Below are positions 26,397 to 35,518 of a stretch of 51,680 nt of DNA, in pieces; position 1 is the stretch's first letter, and each line of letters starts with the position of its first letter. The stretch is from Chitinophagaceae bacterium. Lineage in GTDB: Bacteria; Bacteroidota; Bacteroidia; Chitinophagales; Chitinophagaceae. The translations under genes and the position numbers were made by a program. Location of the stretch: positions 1-51,680 of the forward strand of contig CANGEW010000014.1 in NCBI GenBank assembly GCA_947452965.1, given 5' to 3'. The notes beneath the pieces are model-generated. The model saw only the letters and a list, made by a program, of their open reading frames with translations. It made no database searches and was not told where the DNA came from.

Positions 26397-27008
26397 TTAT
26401 TTTGAGATGATTGAGTCTTTTACCTCTCCACAATGAAGCATAGTTGCTTTATACACAGGATGTTTTTTACCTAGATAGGGATTTTCAATTTGGTTGGAAT
26501 TACTTATCCAGTTGGCAGGGATTTCATCTTGAAATGCCATAGGACAATTTTGAAGATATAAAGTAGAACCCTCGTAATGAATCGTTTGAAAAAATGCCGG
26601 ATACATAACATCAGTGAGACTACTAAAATCTTTTCTCATATCTGTCAGGTCATTTTTATTTAAAATCATTGAAGCATTTTTTCCCATGTCTTGTAAAATA
26701 CTCATCGCTAAATCATACATGCAAAGCGTATCATTTCTTAACAAATTGGTATCTAAATTGTTTACCGCTTGGAAAAACTCAGAACCTGTTTTTTTGATTT
26801 TTAATGAATCTGCATCAACGAAAGCGTCTTTTAATGATAAATAAGTAGATACAATTTGATTTATGGATGAATCAAATGAAGCAGAATGTTTGGTTTGATA
26901 AGACTTTTTTTCTACTTCCTGTTGAGGCTTGTTAGGTTTGTATAAACAAAATCTATAGATAACCATTAATAAAATGGTAGTGGCAAGAATCAAAATGAAC
27001 CGCTTCAT
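26397..27008 (-). CDS. DUF3347 domain protein, membrane-anchored periplasmic
   Basis: A 203-residue protein with one N-terminal membrane segment (about 4-22) and a periplasmic helical DUF3347 domain. YLSLKDAFVDADSLKIKKTGSEFFQAV matches the family core. Near the C-terminus are NCPMAF (Cys155, Met157) and ATMLHCGEV (Met190, His192, Cys193), positions where related proteins carry the family's conserved CPMA and MLxCGEV motifs. DUF3347 is found as a stand-alone protein and at the end of copper-efflux adaptors, so copper binding is plausible. It is upstream of, and almost contiguous with, the TonB receptor. A TATTTTTG box (27058-27051) lies about 43 bases before the ATG. Confidence 0.82.
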   Translation of the reverse strand: MKRFILILATTILLMVIYRFCLYKPNKPQQEVEKKSYQTKHSASFDSSINQIVSTYLSLKDAFVDADSLKIKKTGSEFFQAVNNLDTNLLRNDTLCMYDLAMSILQDMGKNASMILNKNDLTDMRKDFSSLTDVMYPAFFQTIHYEGSTLYLQNCPMAFQDEIPANWISNSNQIENPYLGKKHPVYKATMLHCGEVKDSIISK

Positions 27009-27114
27009 ATGATATAAAAATAGGTAAAGTAATTAGTTGCAATGAATTTGCAAAAATAAGCCAAAATATTCTCAAATATTTTTCAATATCTTGCTTTGTG
27101 ATAATAGTTAGTTC

Positions 27115-27822
27115 ATGAAATCATATTTGCTCATAATTAAGTATAAAAAATGGTCTATACCTTTTGCTATTATTTCCATGGCATTATTTCACTTACCCTT
27201 ATTTTTCAATAAAAACATTCACTTTTATAAATTAATGGGCTCAGGTAAAAATGGCACGTTTGATAAAACTCCAGACATTCATCAATGGGCTATTTTGTGT
27301 GTTTTAAAACCTACTCATTCTGCGTCATTAGATTCCACTCAATTCTTAGGAAAGTTCATTCATGTTTGGATAAAATATTTCTCAAAAGAAACCTGCTCAT
27401 TTATTCTACAACCATTTGCTGGTCATGGATTATGGGATAAAAAGGCAGTATTTGGAGACATCAAAAACAACATGCCACACGAAGGACCCATTGCTACACT
27501 GACCAGAGCAAGTATTCGATTGAACCGTATGGGGCATTTTTGGAAACATGTTGCCCCTATTGCCGCCAAGATGTCGAATGCTAAAGGATATATTTACTCC
27601 ATTGGAATTGGTGAAATACCATGGATAAAACAAGCCACTTTTAGCATATGGGAAAGCGAACATGACATGAAATCGTTTGCCTATAGTATGAAAGAGCATG
27701 CTGAAGTGGTAAAAAAAACCAGGCAGGAAAAATGGTATAGTGAAGATATGTTTGTTCGTTTCAAGATAATTGATTGTATAGGAAGTATCAATGGGGTTAA
27801 CCCTTTAAAAAGAAAAGTGTAG
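27115..27822 (+). CDS. Spheroidene monooxygenase (CrtA)-like protein
   Basis: A 235-residue protein resembling the CrtA family of heme-dependent carotenoid oxygenases. The matching stretches are GSGKNGTFDKTPDIHQWAIL (about 42-61), ATLTRASIR (127-135), YSIGIGEIPWIKQATFSIW (about 161-179) and KEHAEVVKKTRQEKWYSEDMFVRF (about 193-216). No other carotenoid gene is present in this window. The actual substrate is therefore uncertain: carotenoid oxidation is possible, but so is an unrelated oxygenase role. It is divergent from the DUF3347-TonB receptor pair, with 106 bases between. Confidence 0.75.
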   Translation: MKSYLLIIKYKKWSIPFAIISMALFHLPLFFNKNIHFYKLMGSGKNGTFDKTPDIHQWAILCVLKPTHSASLDSTQFLGKFIHVWIKYFSKETCSFILQPFAGHGLWDKKAVFGDIKNNMPHEGPIATLTRASIRLNRMGHFWKHVAPIAAKMSNAKGYIYSIGIGEIPWIKQATFSIWESEHDMKSFAYSMKEHAEVVKKTRQEKWYSEDMFVRFKIIDCIGSINGVNPLKRKV

Positions 27823-27932
27823 CTTTACAGTGCCTAAATAAATGATTGCAATGCTTACAAAAATATTTCCGTTGTGAATTATTAATCAAAATTTATTCAA
27901 GCACATAGTCATAAAATGTAAATGAATTCAAT

Positions 27933-28880
27933 ATGAAAAATATTAAACTAATAGAAGTTCCGTCAGAAATTGGTGCAGGAACCAGAGGTGCTAGTTTGGG
28001 TATCGAGGCTATTAAAATTGCAGGCTTAGATTTTATGAGTAACTTTTTTGTTCACTTCCCTTCTGAAAAAATAGAAACTGAAAATCATTTACTTTTCGAA
28101 CCGATACAATCTCCCTATGCAAAAAGAATTCATGGAATTTACAATATGTATGAGCGAATTAGTAAATCAGTAAGTGAAAGCATCAAAAATAATTTTTTTC
28201 CCGTGGTAGTAAGCGGAGATCATAGCAATGCTGGTGGCACTATTGCAGGCATTAAAATTGCCAAGCCAAAAAGTAAATTAGGTGTTATTTGGATTGATGC
28301 ACATGCCGACCTACACACTCCTTACACAACCCCAACAGGCAATATGCATGGAATGCCTTTGGCTACTGCTATTGGAGAAGATAATCTTGAATCAAAAACT
28401 CATGATATTGATGACAAAACTTCAAAACTTTGGGATCAATTAAAATCAATTGGCAAGATTAACCCTAAAGTGCTACCTGAAGACATTGTATTCATTTCCT
28501 TACGTGATTTTGAAAAAGAAGAAAAACACCTAATTGAAAAACATGGCATTAAAGTCATCAATACTAGTGAAATCAGAAGGAACGGAGTTGAAAACATCAG
28601 TAGAAAAGTATTACGATATTTAAGCGACTGTACTGACATCTATGTTAGTTTTGACGTAGATAGTCTGGATTCGTCTATTTCTAAAGGCACAGGAACCCCA
28701 GTTAGTAATGGATTAAAAGAAAGAGAAGCAGAAGATTTGATCAGTAAATTTATGCAAAACAGAAAAATTTGTTGTTTTGAAATTACAGAAGTAAACCCAA
28801 CACTTGATAAAGAAAATTTAATGGCTGAAATTGCCTTCAATATCCTTCAAAGAAGTGTAAATATACTAATGATGAATTAA
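27933..28880 (+). CDS. rocF: Arginase (ureohydrolase family)
   Basis: A 315-residue ureohydrolase that would hydrolyse arginine to ornithine and urea. Metal-binding motifs are SGDHSNAGGT, DAHADLHTP and SFDVDSLDSS. The segment TGNMHGMPLATAIG is the arginase-type substrate loop, which separates it from agmatinase, and EVNP closes the active site. It competes with SpeA for arginine. Convergent with the nucleotidyltransferase gene, 8 bases apart. No convincing TAnnTTTG box is seen before its ATG. Confidence 0.87.
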   Translation: MKNIKLIEVPSEIGAGTRGASLGIEAIKIAGLDFMSNFFVHFPSEKIETENHLLFEPIQSPYAKRIHGIYNMYERISKSVSESIKNNFFPVVVSGDHSNAGGTIAGIKIAKPKSKLGVIWIDAHADLHTPYTTPTGNMHGMPLATAIGEDNLESKTHDIDDKTSKLWDQLKSIGKINPKVLPEDIVFISLRDFEKEEKHLIEKHGIKVINTSEIRRNGVENISRKVLRYLSDCTDIYVSFDVDSLDSSISKGTGTPVSNGLKEREAEDLISKFMQNRKICCFEITEVNPTLDKENLMAEIAFNILQRSVNILMMN

Positions 28881-28888
28881 CCCATTCA

Positions 28889-29785
28889 TTAGGCCCATAA
28901 ACTTTCAGGATAAACACCAGAATTAATTAATTGCCGAATGCTTTGCTGAACACCAGGGGCATCTTCTTTATATGTGACACCAAACCATTGTGAAGAAGTT
29001 GCTATCACTTTAATTGTATTAGATAAGTCTTTAATAAAATTATCTGCAATAATGGGAATAAAAAATTCAGCTTTAGGATTGGCGACATTATTCGGAACAA
29101 ATTCCAAAAATAGTTTTTCTGATAAAGAAAAAACTGATGGATGAAAACACCAAAAATTCATAGAAACACTTGAGTTAGAAGGAACCTCAATCAGTTCATC
29201 CTGTTCCTCATACACCACCTTACCTTCTTTTTGATAAATTTTAGTTCTTTCATTAATTGCAATTAAATTATTGTTCGCGTCTGTTTGGCAGACACCTCTG
29301 CTTACTGTTCCATTTTCACTTAATGTTTTATCTAATTGATATCCAATGATAGCATGAGTATTCGCATTACAATTTTGATTTAGAAAAGTAACAGCTTTTA
29401 TAAATGCGTCCGCACCATAGAAATCATCGGCATTAATAACAGCAAAAGGCTCATTAACCGCCGAAGATGCACATAAAACAGCATGACCTGTTCCCCATGG
29501 CTTGGTTCTATCAGTAGCATATTGATTGTCAACAAACATATTCAATTGCTGATACACGTAATCCACTTCTATTTTATCTGAAAACTTTGAACCAAATTTT
29601 TCTTTGAAACTTTCTGCAAAATCTTTTCTAATAATAAATACCACCTTGCCAAAACCAGCTTTTATTGCATCATAGATTGAATAATCCATAATGGTTTCTC
29701 CTGATGGGCCAAACCCTTCTGTCTGTTTTTGGCTACCATATCTGCTTGCCATACCTGCCGCTAAAATTAGTAATGTAGGTTTCAT
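28889..29785 (-). CDS. Nucleotidyltransferase family protein (sugar-phosphate type)
   Basis: A 298-residue protein with the nucleotidyltransferase fold. ILAAGMASRYGSQKQTEGFGPSGETIMDYSIYDA is a variant of the GxGxR...K signature, and the metal-binding Asp pair lies in AVINADDFYGADAF. It probably makes an NDP-sugar, but the sugar is not determinable. The start is the ATG at 29785; the longer frame from 29824 adds 13 hydrophobic residues not expected before the nucleotide-binding loop. A TAAATTTG box lies at 29798-29791, so the transcript may have almost no leader. Confidence 0.85.
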   Translation of the reverse strand: MKPTLLILAAGMASRYGSQKQTEGFGPSGETIMDYSIYDAIKAGFGKVVFIIRKDFAESFKEKFGSKFSDKIEVDYVYQQLNMFVDNQYATDRTKPWGTGHAVLCASSAVNEPFAVINADDFYGADAFIKAVTFLNQNCNANTHAIIGYQLDKTLSENGTVSRGVCQTDANNNLIAINERTKIYQKEGKVVYEEQDELIEVPSNSSVSMNFWCFHPSVFSLSEKLFLEFVPNNVANPKAEFFIPIIADNFIKDLSNTIKVIATSSQWFGVTYKEDAPGVQQSIRQLINSGVYPESLWA

Positions 29786-29884
29786 GATTTCAAATTTAAA
29801 TAACACACAAAAAATAATGAACAATAATTCCTGGGTAAACTATAATTTTAAACAAAAATAAGGAATGTAATTTTAATAAAAAGG

Positions 29885-30790
29885 ATGCAACTAATAAATA
29901 CAAATTTTGAAATACAAAAATTACAACATCCAACTTTCGATTCGTTTGGAATAGAATTACACATAGCTAGATTAGATCTTATACATCCAATTGTATCTGG
30001 AAATAAAATTTTTAAACTTCATTATTTTATTGAAGATTGTATCAGACAAAAAAAGAAAAAAATATTAACATTTGGAGGCGCTTATTCAAATCACTTAGTT
30101 GCAACAGCTTATTACGCTAAAGAATTAGGAATAAAAAGCTTAGGAATAATAAGGGGTGAACAACCCAGCAAGCTTTCTCATACACTAGAACATTGTAAAG
30201 CATACGGAATGGAATTACATTTTTTTTCCAGAAGTATGTATAGTCAATACTCCCAAACGCCTGAAAAAATTCAGCATCTAGAAAATATTGAAGATTTATA
30301 TATTATTCCAGAAGGCGGCTATCATCCTTTAGGGGCTTTGGGTTCCTCTATGATTATTAAAAATTCAATCATGCAAAATGCGGACTATCTGTGCACAGCC
30401 GTTGGCACAGCTACCACACTTGCAGGATTATTATTGAAATCAAATGAACAACAAAAAATCATAGCCATTCCTGTATTAAAAAACATGATGGACTTACATG
30501 AAAAAATTTCATTTTTAACCAATGGTAAATCTTTTCAAAATCTATCCATTTACCATGACTATCACTTTGGGGGGTATGCAAAAAAAGACATCACCTTACT
30601 CAACTTTATGAATAAAATTTATAACCAATATCAATTACCCACAGACTTTGTATATACTGCAAAAATGCTCTACGGAGTATTTGACCTAATCAAGAAGAAA
30701 CATTTTACAAATGGAAGCAAAATTGTTTGTCTACATACAGGTGGGCTTCAAGGAAACTTATCTTTAGCTCCAAAAACATTATTATTTTAA
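29885..30790 (+). CDS. ACC deaminase/D-cysteine desulfhydrase family PLP enzyme
   Basis: A 301-residue PLP enzyme of the ACC-deaminase/D-cysteine desulfhydrase group. The likely PLP lysine is Lys41 in SGNKIFKLHYF. The phosphate-region motif FGGAYSNHLVATAYYAKELG and a later TAVGTATTLAGLL (PLP phosphate loop) support it. The substrate may be D-cysteine or another small amino acid, and sequence alone does not settle it. The next gene, a secreted protein, starts 28 bases downstream. Confidence 0.85.
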   Translation: MQLINTNFEIQKLQHPTFDSFGIELHIARLDLIHPIVSGNKIFKLHYFIEDCIRQKKKKILTFGGAYSNHLVATAYYAKELGIKSLGIIRGEQPSKLSHTLEHCKAYGMELHFFSRSMYSQYSQTPEKIQHLENIEDLYIIPEGGYHPLGALGSSMIIKNSIMQNADYLCTAVGTATTLAGLLLKSNEQQKIIAIPVLKNMMDLHEKISFLTNGKSFQNLSIYHDYHFGGYAKKDITLLNFMNKIYNQYQLPTDFVYTAKMLYGVFDLIKKKHFTNGSKIVCLHTGGLQGNLSLAPKTLLF

Positions 30791-30818
30791 CATAAGCAGA
30801 ATTATATTTGCATTATTC

Positions 30819-31649
30819 ATGAGAAACAAAACCCTCTTCATTTTCTTGATAATGTTTTTGACACAATTAAAAACATTTTCGCAGAATAGTTTACCGAATA
30901 TCACTATCAACTATTTTAATGGTAAAACTGTAGTGAGTTGGTTAAATGATTATGAGAAAAACGTTACTAATATTTTTATACAAAGATCATTTGACAGTCT
31001 GAAAAACTTTACTACCATTGGTTCTGTTTTGATTCCACAAAATAAAGAAAATGGATTTTTAGACAATAACCCTCCATTTGCTAAAATGTATTATAGAGTA
31101 TCTATTACTTTTGAGGGTGGAACTTATGAAGTTGGGCCATCCACTAGAGCGATAACAGCACCAAAATTCATAGAAGAAATCAATATTACAGACACATTAA
31201 AAAGTATCATCACAGAAGGGATTATTAACCCAATCATTGAAAAAAATCAGCCTGTTAAACAAAAAGATACACTTGTAATCAAAGAGACTAATAAAACCAA
31301 AGAACCACAACCTATCGTTCGTCAAAACAAAGAAGACTCTATTACGAAACCCGTTATCATAAAAAAAGTAGAACCCGTCTACCCTAGTAAAAGGATTTTT
31401 TCGAACAAAGAAAACAATATCATTATTGAATTAGAAAATCCAAGTACCATTAAATATCACATCAATTTTTACGATGAAAACAATGTTTTTTTATTTGAAC
31501 TTACTAAAATAACAGAAGATTATTTGATTATTGACAAATCAAATTTTCATAGAAGCGGGTGGTATAACTTTGAGATATTCAACGAATCTTCATTAGTTGA
31601 AAAAAACAAATTCTACCTTACAAAAGACATCAAATTGAACAATAAATAA
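30819..31649 (+). CDS. Secreted protein with an N-terminal FN3-like and a C-terminal beta domain
   Basis: A 276-residue protein with a signal peptide ending near LKTFSQN. The N-terminal half looks like a fibronectin-III-type sandwich (TVVSWLNDYEKNVTNIFIQRSFDSLKNF, YYRVSITFEGGTYEVGPS). A Lys/Glu/Pro-rich linker (about 125-190) leads to a second beta domain with IIIELENPSTIKYHINFYDENN and HRSGWYNFEIF. It is probably surface-located. A TATATTTG box lies at 30803-30810, so transcription would start very near the ATG. Its 3' end is 2 bases from the convergent lipB end. Function unknown. Confidence 0.68.
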   Translation: MRNKTLFIFLIMFLTQLKTFSQNSLPNITINYFNGKTVVSWLNDYEKNVTNIFIQRSFDSLKNFTTIGSVLIPQNKENGFLDNNPPFAKMYYRVSITFEGGTYEVGPSTRAITAPKFIEEINITDTLKSIITEGIINPIIEKNQPVKQKDTLVIKETNKTKEPQPIVRQNKEDSITKPVIIKKVEPVYPSKRIFSNKENNIIIELENPSTIKYHINFYDENNVFLFELTKITEDYLIIDKSNFHRSGWYNFEIFNESSLVEKNKFYLTKDIKLNNK

Positions 31650-31651
31650 CC

Positions 31652-32368
31652 TTACTGAAGAATCACTTCAAACACCTCTTCAAAATGATGCCTTAGTTGA
31701 TGTTTTACATGCTCCATATTTGCTTTATACCCTATTTCTTTTTCTAAGGACGTGACTTTTTTATTTTGAATTCCACAAGGCACGATATTATTAAAATATT
31801 GTAAATCCGTATTTACATTCAAGGCAAAGCCATGCATAGTAATCCATCTGCTGCATCGAACCCCTATAGCACATATTTTTCTGGCTTTGTGCAAGATGGT
31901 ACTATCTATCCAAACACCGGTTTCTCCTGCACTTCTTTCTCCAATAATATCATATTCAGCTAACGTTCTAATGATAACCTCTTCAATATTTCTGAGATAC
32001 AGCCCAATATCTGTCTTAAATTTTTCTAAGTCTAATATTGGATAACCAACAATCTGATCAGGACCATGAAATGTAACATCCCCTCCTCTGTTCGTATTAA
32101 AAAATGCGATACCTTTCTGCTGTAAATCTTGAATAGAAAGCAACACATTTTCTGGATTACCACTTTTACCTAATGTATATACAGGAGGATGTTCACAAAA
32201 AATTAAATGATGCTGGGTAGGAATATCCTTTGAACTCGAAAAAACATCTTGATCCCTGGCGGTAGATTTAATTTTTACATTGTCAAACAAAAGCATTTCC
32301 TGATAGTCCCAAGCCTGTTTGTATTCAATAATACCTAAATCTGTAAAAATGACTGGTTGCTTATCCAA
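31652..32368 (-). CDS. lipB: Octanoyltransferase
   Basis: Transfers octanoate from acyl carrier protein to lipoyl domains. The 238-residue protein contains RGGDVTFHGPDQIVGYPI, the Lys of ARKICAIGVR and the nucleophile Cys in NNIVPCGI; MHGFALNVN is another family motif. The start is TTG at 32368: no ATG is available, and homology to LipB proteins starts almost at once (VIFTDLGIIEYKQAWDYQ). A TATCTTTG box lies at 32393-32386, 18 bases upstream. It is divergent from the RluA-family gene. Confidence 0.95.
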   Translation of the reverse strand: MDKQPVIFTDLGIIEYKQAWDYQEMLLFDNVKIKSTARDQDVFSSSKDIPTQHHLIFCEHPPVYTLGKSGNPENVLLSIQDLQQKGIAFFNTNRGGDVTFHGPDQIVGYPILDLEKFKTDIGLYLRNIEEVIIRTLAEYDIIGERSAGETGVWIDSTILHKARKICAIGVRCSRWITMHGFALNVNTDLQYFNNIVPCGIQNKKVTSLEKEIGYKANMEHVKHQLRHHFEEVFEVILQ

Positions 32369-32413
32369 TGCTTTGTTTTAATTTGCAAAGATAATTTTTA
32401 AAACAAACATATC

Positions 32414-32430
32414 ACAGAATATATTTCTGT
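32414..32430. repeat. 17-bp inverted repeat between lipB and the RluA-family gene
   Basis: ACAGAA-TATAT-TTCTGT, perfect 6-bp arms. It overlaps a near-match -7 box (TATATTTC) for the plus-strand pseudouridine synthase gene and lies 46 bases before the lipB start. Possible operator in a divergent region. Confidence 0.35.
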
Positions 32431-32451
32431 AACAATTAAAAAATAGCATCA

Positions 32452-33498
32452 ATGGATCATAATTTGGAAATAGAATCATCGGAATCGGAAGAATTATTCG
32501 AACGATTATCTTTTACTATAGACAAAGGACAAGAGCCACTCAGAATCGACAAATTTTTAATGGCTCGAATTGAGGGTGCGACCAGAAATAAAATCCAACA
32601 AGCGATTGAAAACGAATGGGTAATTGTAAACGACAAACCTATAAAAAACAATTATAAAGTAAAAGGAGGAGATAAAGTAGTTGTTTTTGATACGCATAAT
32701 CAAGAAACATCTGATATTATTCCTCAGGATATTCCTTTAGATATTATATATGAAGATGATTATTTGTTTGTAATCAACAAGCCGGTTGGAATGGTGGCCC
32801 ATCCAGGAAGTGGGAATCCCGACCAAACATTGATAAATGCAGCGGCTTTTCATTTAAAGAAACAACATCCTGAAATAGATGACAATCTGCTGCCTAGATA
32901 TGGTTTAGTTCATCGTATCGACAAAAATACAAGTGGTTTAATGGTTATGGCAAAAACAAAGAATGCAATGAGTGATTTAGCAAAACAATTTTTTGACCAT
33001 ACTGTTCATAGAAGATATGTAGCATTAGTTTGGGGCGACTTTGAAGAAGAACAAGGAACCGTTGTTGCCCACGTTGGAAGACATCAAAGATTTAGGAAAT
33101 TGTTTACTGCTTACCCAGAAGGTGAATATGGAAAAGATGCCATCACTCATTACAAAGTTTTGGAAAAATTCAATTATGTAACGCTAGTTGAATGCAGATT
33201 AGAAACTGGAAGAACTCATCAAATCAGAGTCCACATGCAATATATTGGACATCCACTTTTTAATGATGATTTTTATGGTGGAGATCGAATTGTTAAAGGA
33301 ACTGTCTATACTAAATACAAACAATTTGTAGATAATTGTTTTACTATTTGCCAACGTCAAGCTTTACATGCTAAAGAATTAGGTTTTATTCATCCTGTTA
33401 CAAAAGAAAAAATGATTTTTGACAGTGAAATGCCTACCGATATGCAACAATTAATAGAAAAATGGAGGAAATATAGTCAATTCAAGAATGATCAATAA
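32452..33498 (+). CDS. RluA-family pseudouridine synthase (RluD-like)
   Basis: A 348-residue synthase. An N-terminal S4 domain (LRIDKFLMARIEGATRNKIQQAIENEWVIVND, about 30-62) is followed by the catalytic domain with Asp157 in GLVHRIDKNTSGLMVMAKT. The segment RLETGRTHQIRVHMQYIGHPLFND is also diagnostic. The combination of S4 domain and length is typical of RluD, which modifies 23S helix 69, but the target (1911/1915/1917) is not proved. It converges with the secreted-protein gene at 33513. Confidence 0.9.
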   Translation: MDHNLEIESSESEELFERLSFTIDKGQEPLRIDKFLMARIEGATRNKIQQAIENEWVIVNDKPIKNNYKVKGGDKVVVFDTHNQETSDIIPQDIPLDIIYEDDYLFVINKPVGMVAHPGSGNPDQTLINAAAFHLKKQHPEIDDNLLPRYGLVHRIDKNTSGLMVMAKTKNAMSDLAKQFFDHTVHRRYVALVWGDFEEEQGTVVAHVGRHQRFRKLFTAYPEGEYGKDAITHYKVLEKFNYVTLVECRLETGRTHQIRVHMQYIGHPLFNDDFYGGDRIVKGTVYTKYKQFVDNCFTICQRQALHAKELGFIHPVTKEKMIFDSEMPTDMQQLIEKWRKYSQFKNDQ

Positions 33499-33512
33499 AT
33501 AGAACAAAGTAG

Positions 33513-34433
33513 CTATTGAAAATCAAATAAGGTTGCTGTGAATACGCCATGTTCGCGTTTCTTAAAAATCGTCTTCCAGTTACCATTATATCTAATCAAT
33601 GACGGTACCAGTAAGTTTTTATATTGAGTCATCTCTACTTCCATCGTTACATTAAAATCATAGAAGCCGGCATCATAACTTAAAGAGTAATTTCTTGCCA
33701 CAACCTGAAAAGTAGTATCGTTGAACCAAGTAGTCATTTCATCTACAATGACATGATCCTCTCTACCTGGTTTTACTTTTTGTTTGAAAACATAACAACT
33801 CATTTTGTTGTGCAGCTCCATATCGATAGACAGGTCATAATTAGAAGCCACGTCATCGTCATAAATAGCCGTTTTACCACTCATAAAAGGCAAACCCGGT
33901 ATGGATTGACCTGGATTAAAGAAAAGCATTTTCAATTGTTCTTTATGTTTCTCCATACCCGATTTATCTTTAACTGAAAAAGCTTTATTACCGATGATGT
34001 TAGACTCATTACAAACAGTATCTTTTGTAAAGAAAAGAGATGCATATAAAGTAGCCGTATAATAATTGAAACTATGATTTGGCTGATACATATCTCCTGT
34101 AACTTTCTCTTCCATTGTTTGCATAGATCTACAATTGTTAAATCTAGTTTGCTTGGTAGTACTATGTAATGAAGCAATAACATGTTGGCCTTTATCTAAC
34201 ATCAAAATGTCATTGATAGCAAAATAGCCTAGCACATGAAGATTTTTAAAGGCTTTATAGAAACTTGTATCAGACTTTACCCGATTAATAAATGCAGGCA
34301 CATTGAATTTGGTATCAATGATAACAGGCTTTAAGGTAATAAACTGCTGCCCCACTTGAATGGTGGAATCTTGGGAATAAGCAAATGATTGAGATGAGAA
34401 CAAGAAAAAAAGAATCAGAACTAAATAGTTCAT
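33513..34433 (-). CDS. Conserved secreted protein of unknown function
   Basis: A 306-residue protein with a signal peptide ending near FAYSQD. The body is predicted to be beta-rich. Repeated segments such as YYTATLYASLFFTKDTVCNES, MSCYVFKQKVK and VVARNYSLSYDAGFYDFNV suggest a barrel-like fold facing the periplasm or surface. I do not recognise a named domain. It lies 8 bases after def, so it is probably transcribed with ruvX and def. Confidence 0.68.
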   Translation of the reverse strand: MNYLVLILFFLFSSQSFAYSQDSTIQVGQQFITLKPVIIDTKFNVPAFINRVKSDTSFYKAFKNLHVLGYFAINDILMLDKGQHVIASLHSTTKQTRFNNCRSMQTMEEKVTGDMYQPNHSFNYYTATLYASLFFTKDTVCNESNIIGNKAFSVKDKSGMEKHKEQLKMLFFNPGQSIPGLPFMSGKTAIYDDDVASNYDLSIDMELHNKMSCYVFKQKVKPGREDHVIVDEMTTWFNDTTFQVVARNYSLSYDAGFYDFNVTMEVEMTQYKNLLVPSLIRYNGNWKTIFKKREHGVFTATLFDFQ

Positions 34434-34441
34434 AAAAGAAA

Positions 34442-35020
34442 TTATTTAGTGAACATCATTCTATAATCAACCTTGATTTTACCTTTTGAAATATCGTCAA
34501 GCTTTCGCTTTAACAAAGTTCTTTTTAAAGCGGATATGTGATCAATAAATAATTTACCTTCAATGTGATCGTATTCATGAAGAATAACCCTTGCTGTGAT
34601 CCCATTAAAAGTTTTTCTAAATGGGTTGAAGTTTTCATCAACATAATCGATTGTAACGGACTCATGCCTAAGAACATCTTCTCTTATTTTTGGGATACTC
34701 AAACAGCCTTCATTATAGCTCCATTTTTCTCCATCTAAAGAAACAATATGCGCATTAATAAAAACACCTTTATAACCTGGAGCATCAGGGAACTCTCTTT
34801 TTTCGTCTTCTTCTTGATTTTCAAAAATCTGCTCGCTGTCAATAACAAACATTCGAATATCCTTATTGATTTGCGGTGCTGCCAAGCCTACACCATTACT
34901 TTTATACATCGTTTCCCACATATCCTCTACTAACTGTTGAAGCCCATCATAGCTGGCATCTATATCTTTGGCAACTTTTCTTAAAATTGGAGAACCATAT
35001 GCAACAACAGGTAAAATCAT
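34442..35020 (-). CDS. def: Peptide deformylase
   Basis: Removes the formyl group from nascent proteins. The 192-residue enzyme has all three motifs: GVGLAAPQI, EGCLSIP with the metal-binding Cys, and HEYDHIEG with the metal-binding His pair and catalytic Glu. A charged insert, ENQEEDEKREFPD, sits in the middle. ATG at 35020. It lies downstream of ruvX in the same direction. Confidence 0.97.
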   Translation of the reverse strand: MILPVVAYGSPILRKVAKDIDASYDGLQQLVEDMWETMYKSNGVGLAAPQINKDIRMFVIDSEQIFENQEEDEKREFPDAPGYKGVFINAHIVSLDGEKWSYNEGCLSIPKIREDVLRHESVTIDYVDENFNPFRKTFNGITARVILHEYDHIEGKLFIDHISALKRTLLKRKLDDISKGKIKVDYRMMFTK

Positions 35021-35088
35021 GTGATTAAAATTATTCGATGAATAGAAACAAAGTTACAGCTAGTAAATGACTTAGCAAATTGGAATGG

Positions 35089-35508
35089 TTATTTTAAATG
35101 ATTACTTTCTAAATATTCCTGAAGCAGAATAGTGGCTGCAATTTCGTCAACTATTTTTTTATCTCTTCGGTCTTTCTTTTTCATGCCCATGTCAATCATA
35201 GCTTTTTTTGCCATTGTAGAGGTAAATCTCTCGTCCATTTCTTTTAATGGCATGTGCGGAAATTCTTTAGAGATAGCAGCAATAGCTTTTCTTGCCAAGG
35301 GAGTGCCATGAGTGTCTGTTTCGTCCCAATTTTTAGGCATACCGATAATAATTAACTCAACCGGCTCTGCAAGAAAGTATTTTTTTAAAAAAGGAACCAA
35401 TTCTTTTGAATCAATGGTTGTTAATCCAGTTGCGATAATTTGCAATGGATCTGTAACAGCAATGCCCGTTCTCTTTCCACCATAATCTATCGCCATAATT
35501 CTTGACAT
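35089..35508 (-). CDS. ruvX: YqgF/RuvX-type Holliday junction resolvase homologue
   Basis: A 139-residue RNase-H-fold protein. The first catalytic Asp is in IDYGGKRTGIAVTD (Asp7). The segments ELIIIGMPKNWDETDTHGTPLA and DERFTSTMAKKAMI and the final Asp-rich KKIVDEIAATILLQEYL match YqgF. The family acts in pre-16S rRNA processing or DNA junction resolution. It follows the UbiA-family gene by 10 bases and precedes def. Confidence 0.92.
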   Translation of the reverse strand: MSRIMAIDYGGKRTGIAVTDPLQIIATGLTTIDSKELVPFLKKYFLAEPVELIIIGMPKNWDETDTHGTPLARKAIAAISKEFPHMPLKEMDERFTSTMAKKAMIDMGMKKKDRRDKKIVDEIAATILLQEYLESNHLK

Positions 35509-35518
35509 ATGTGTACGT

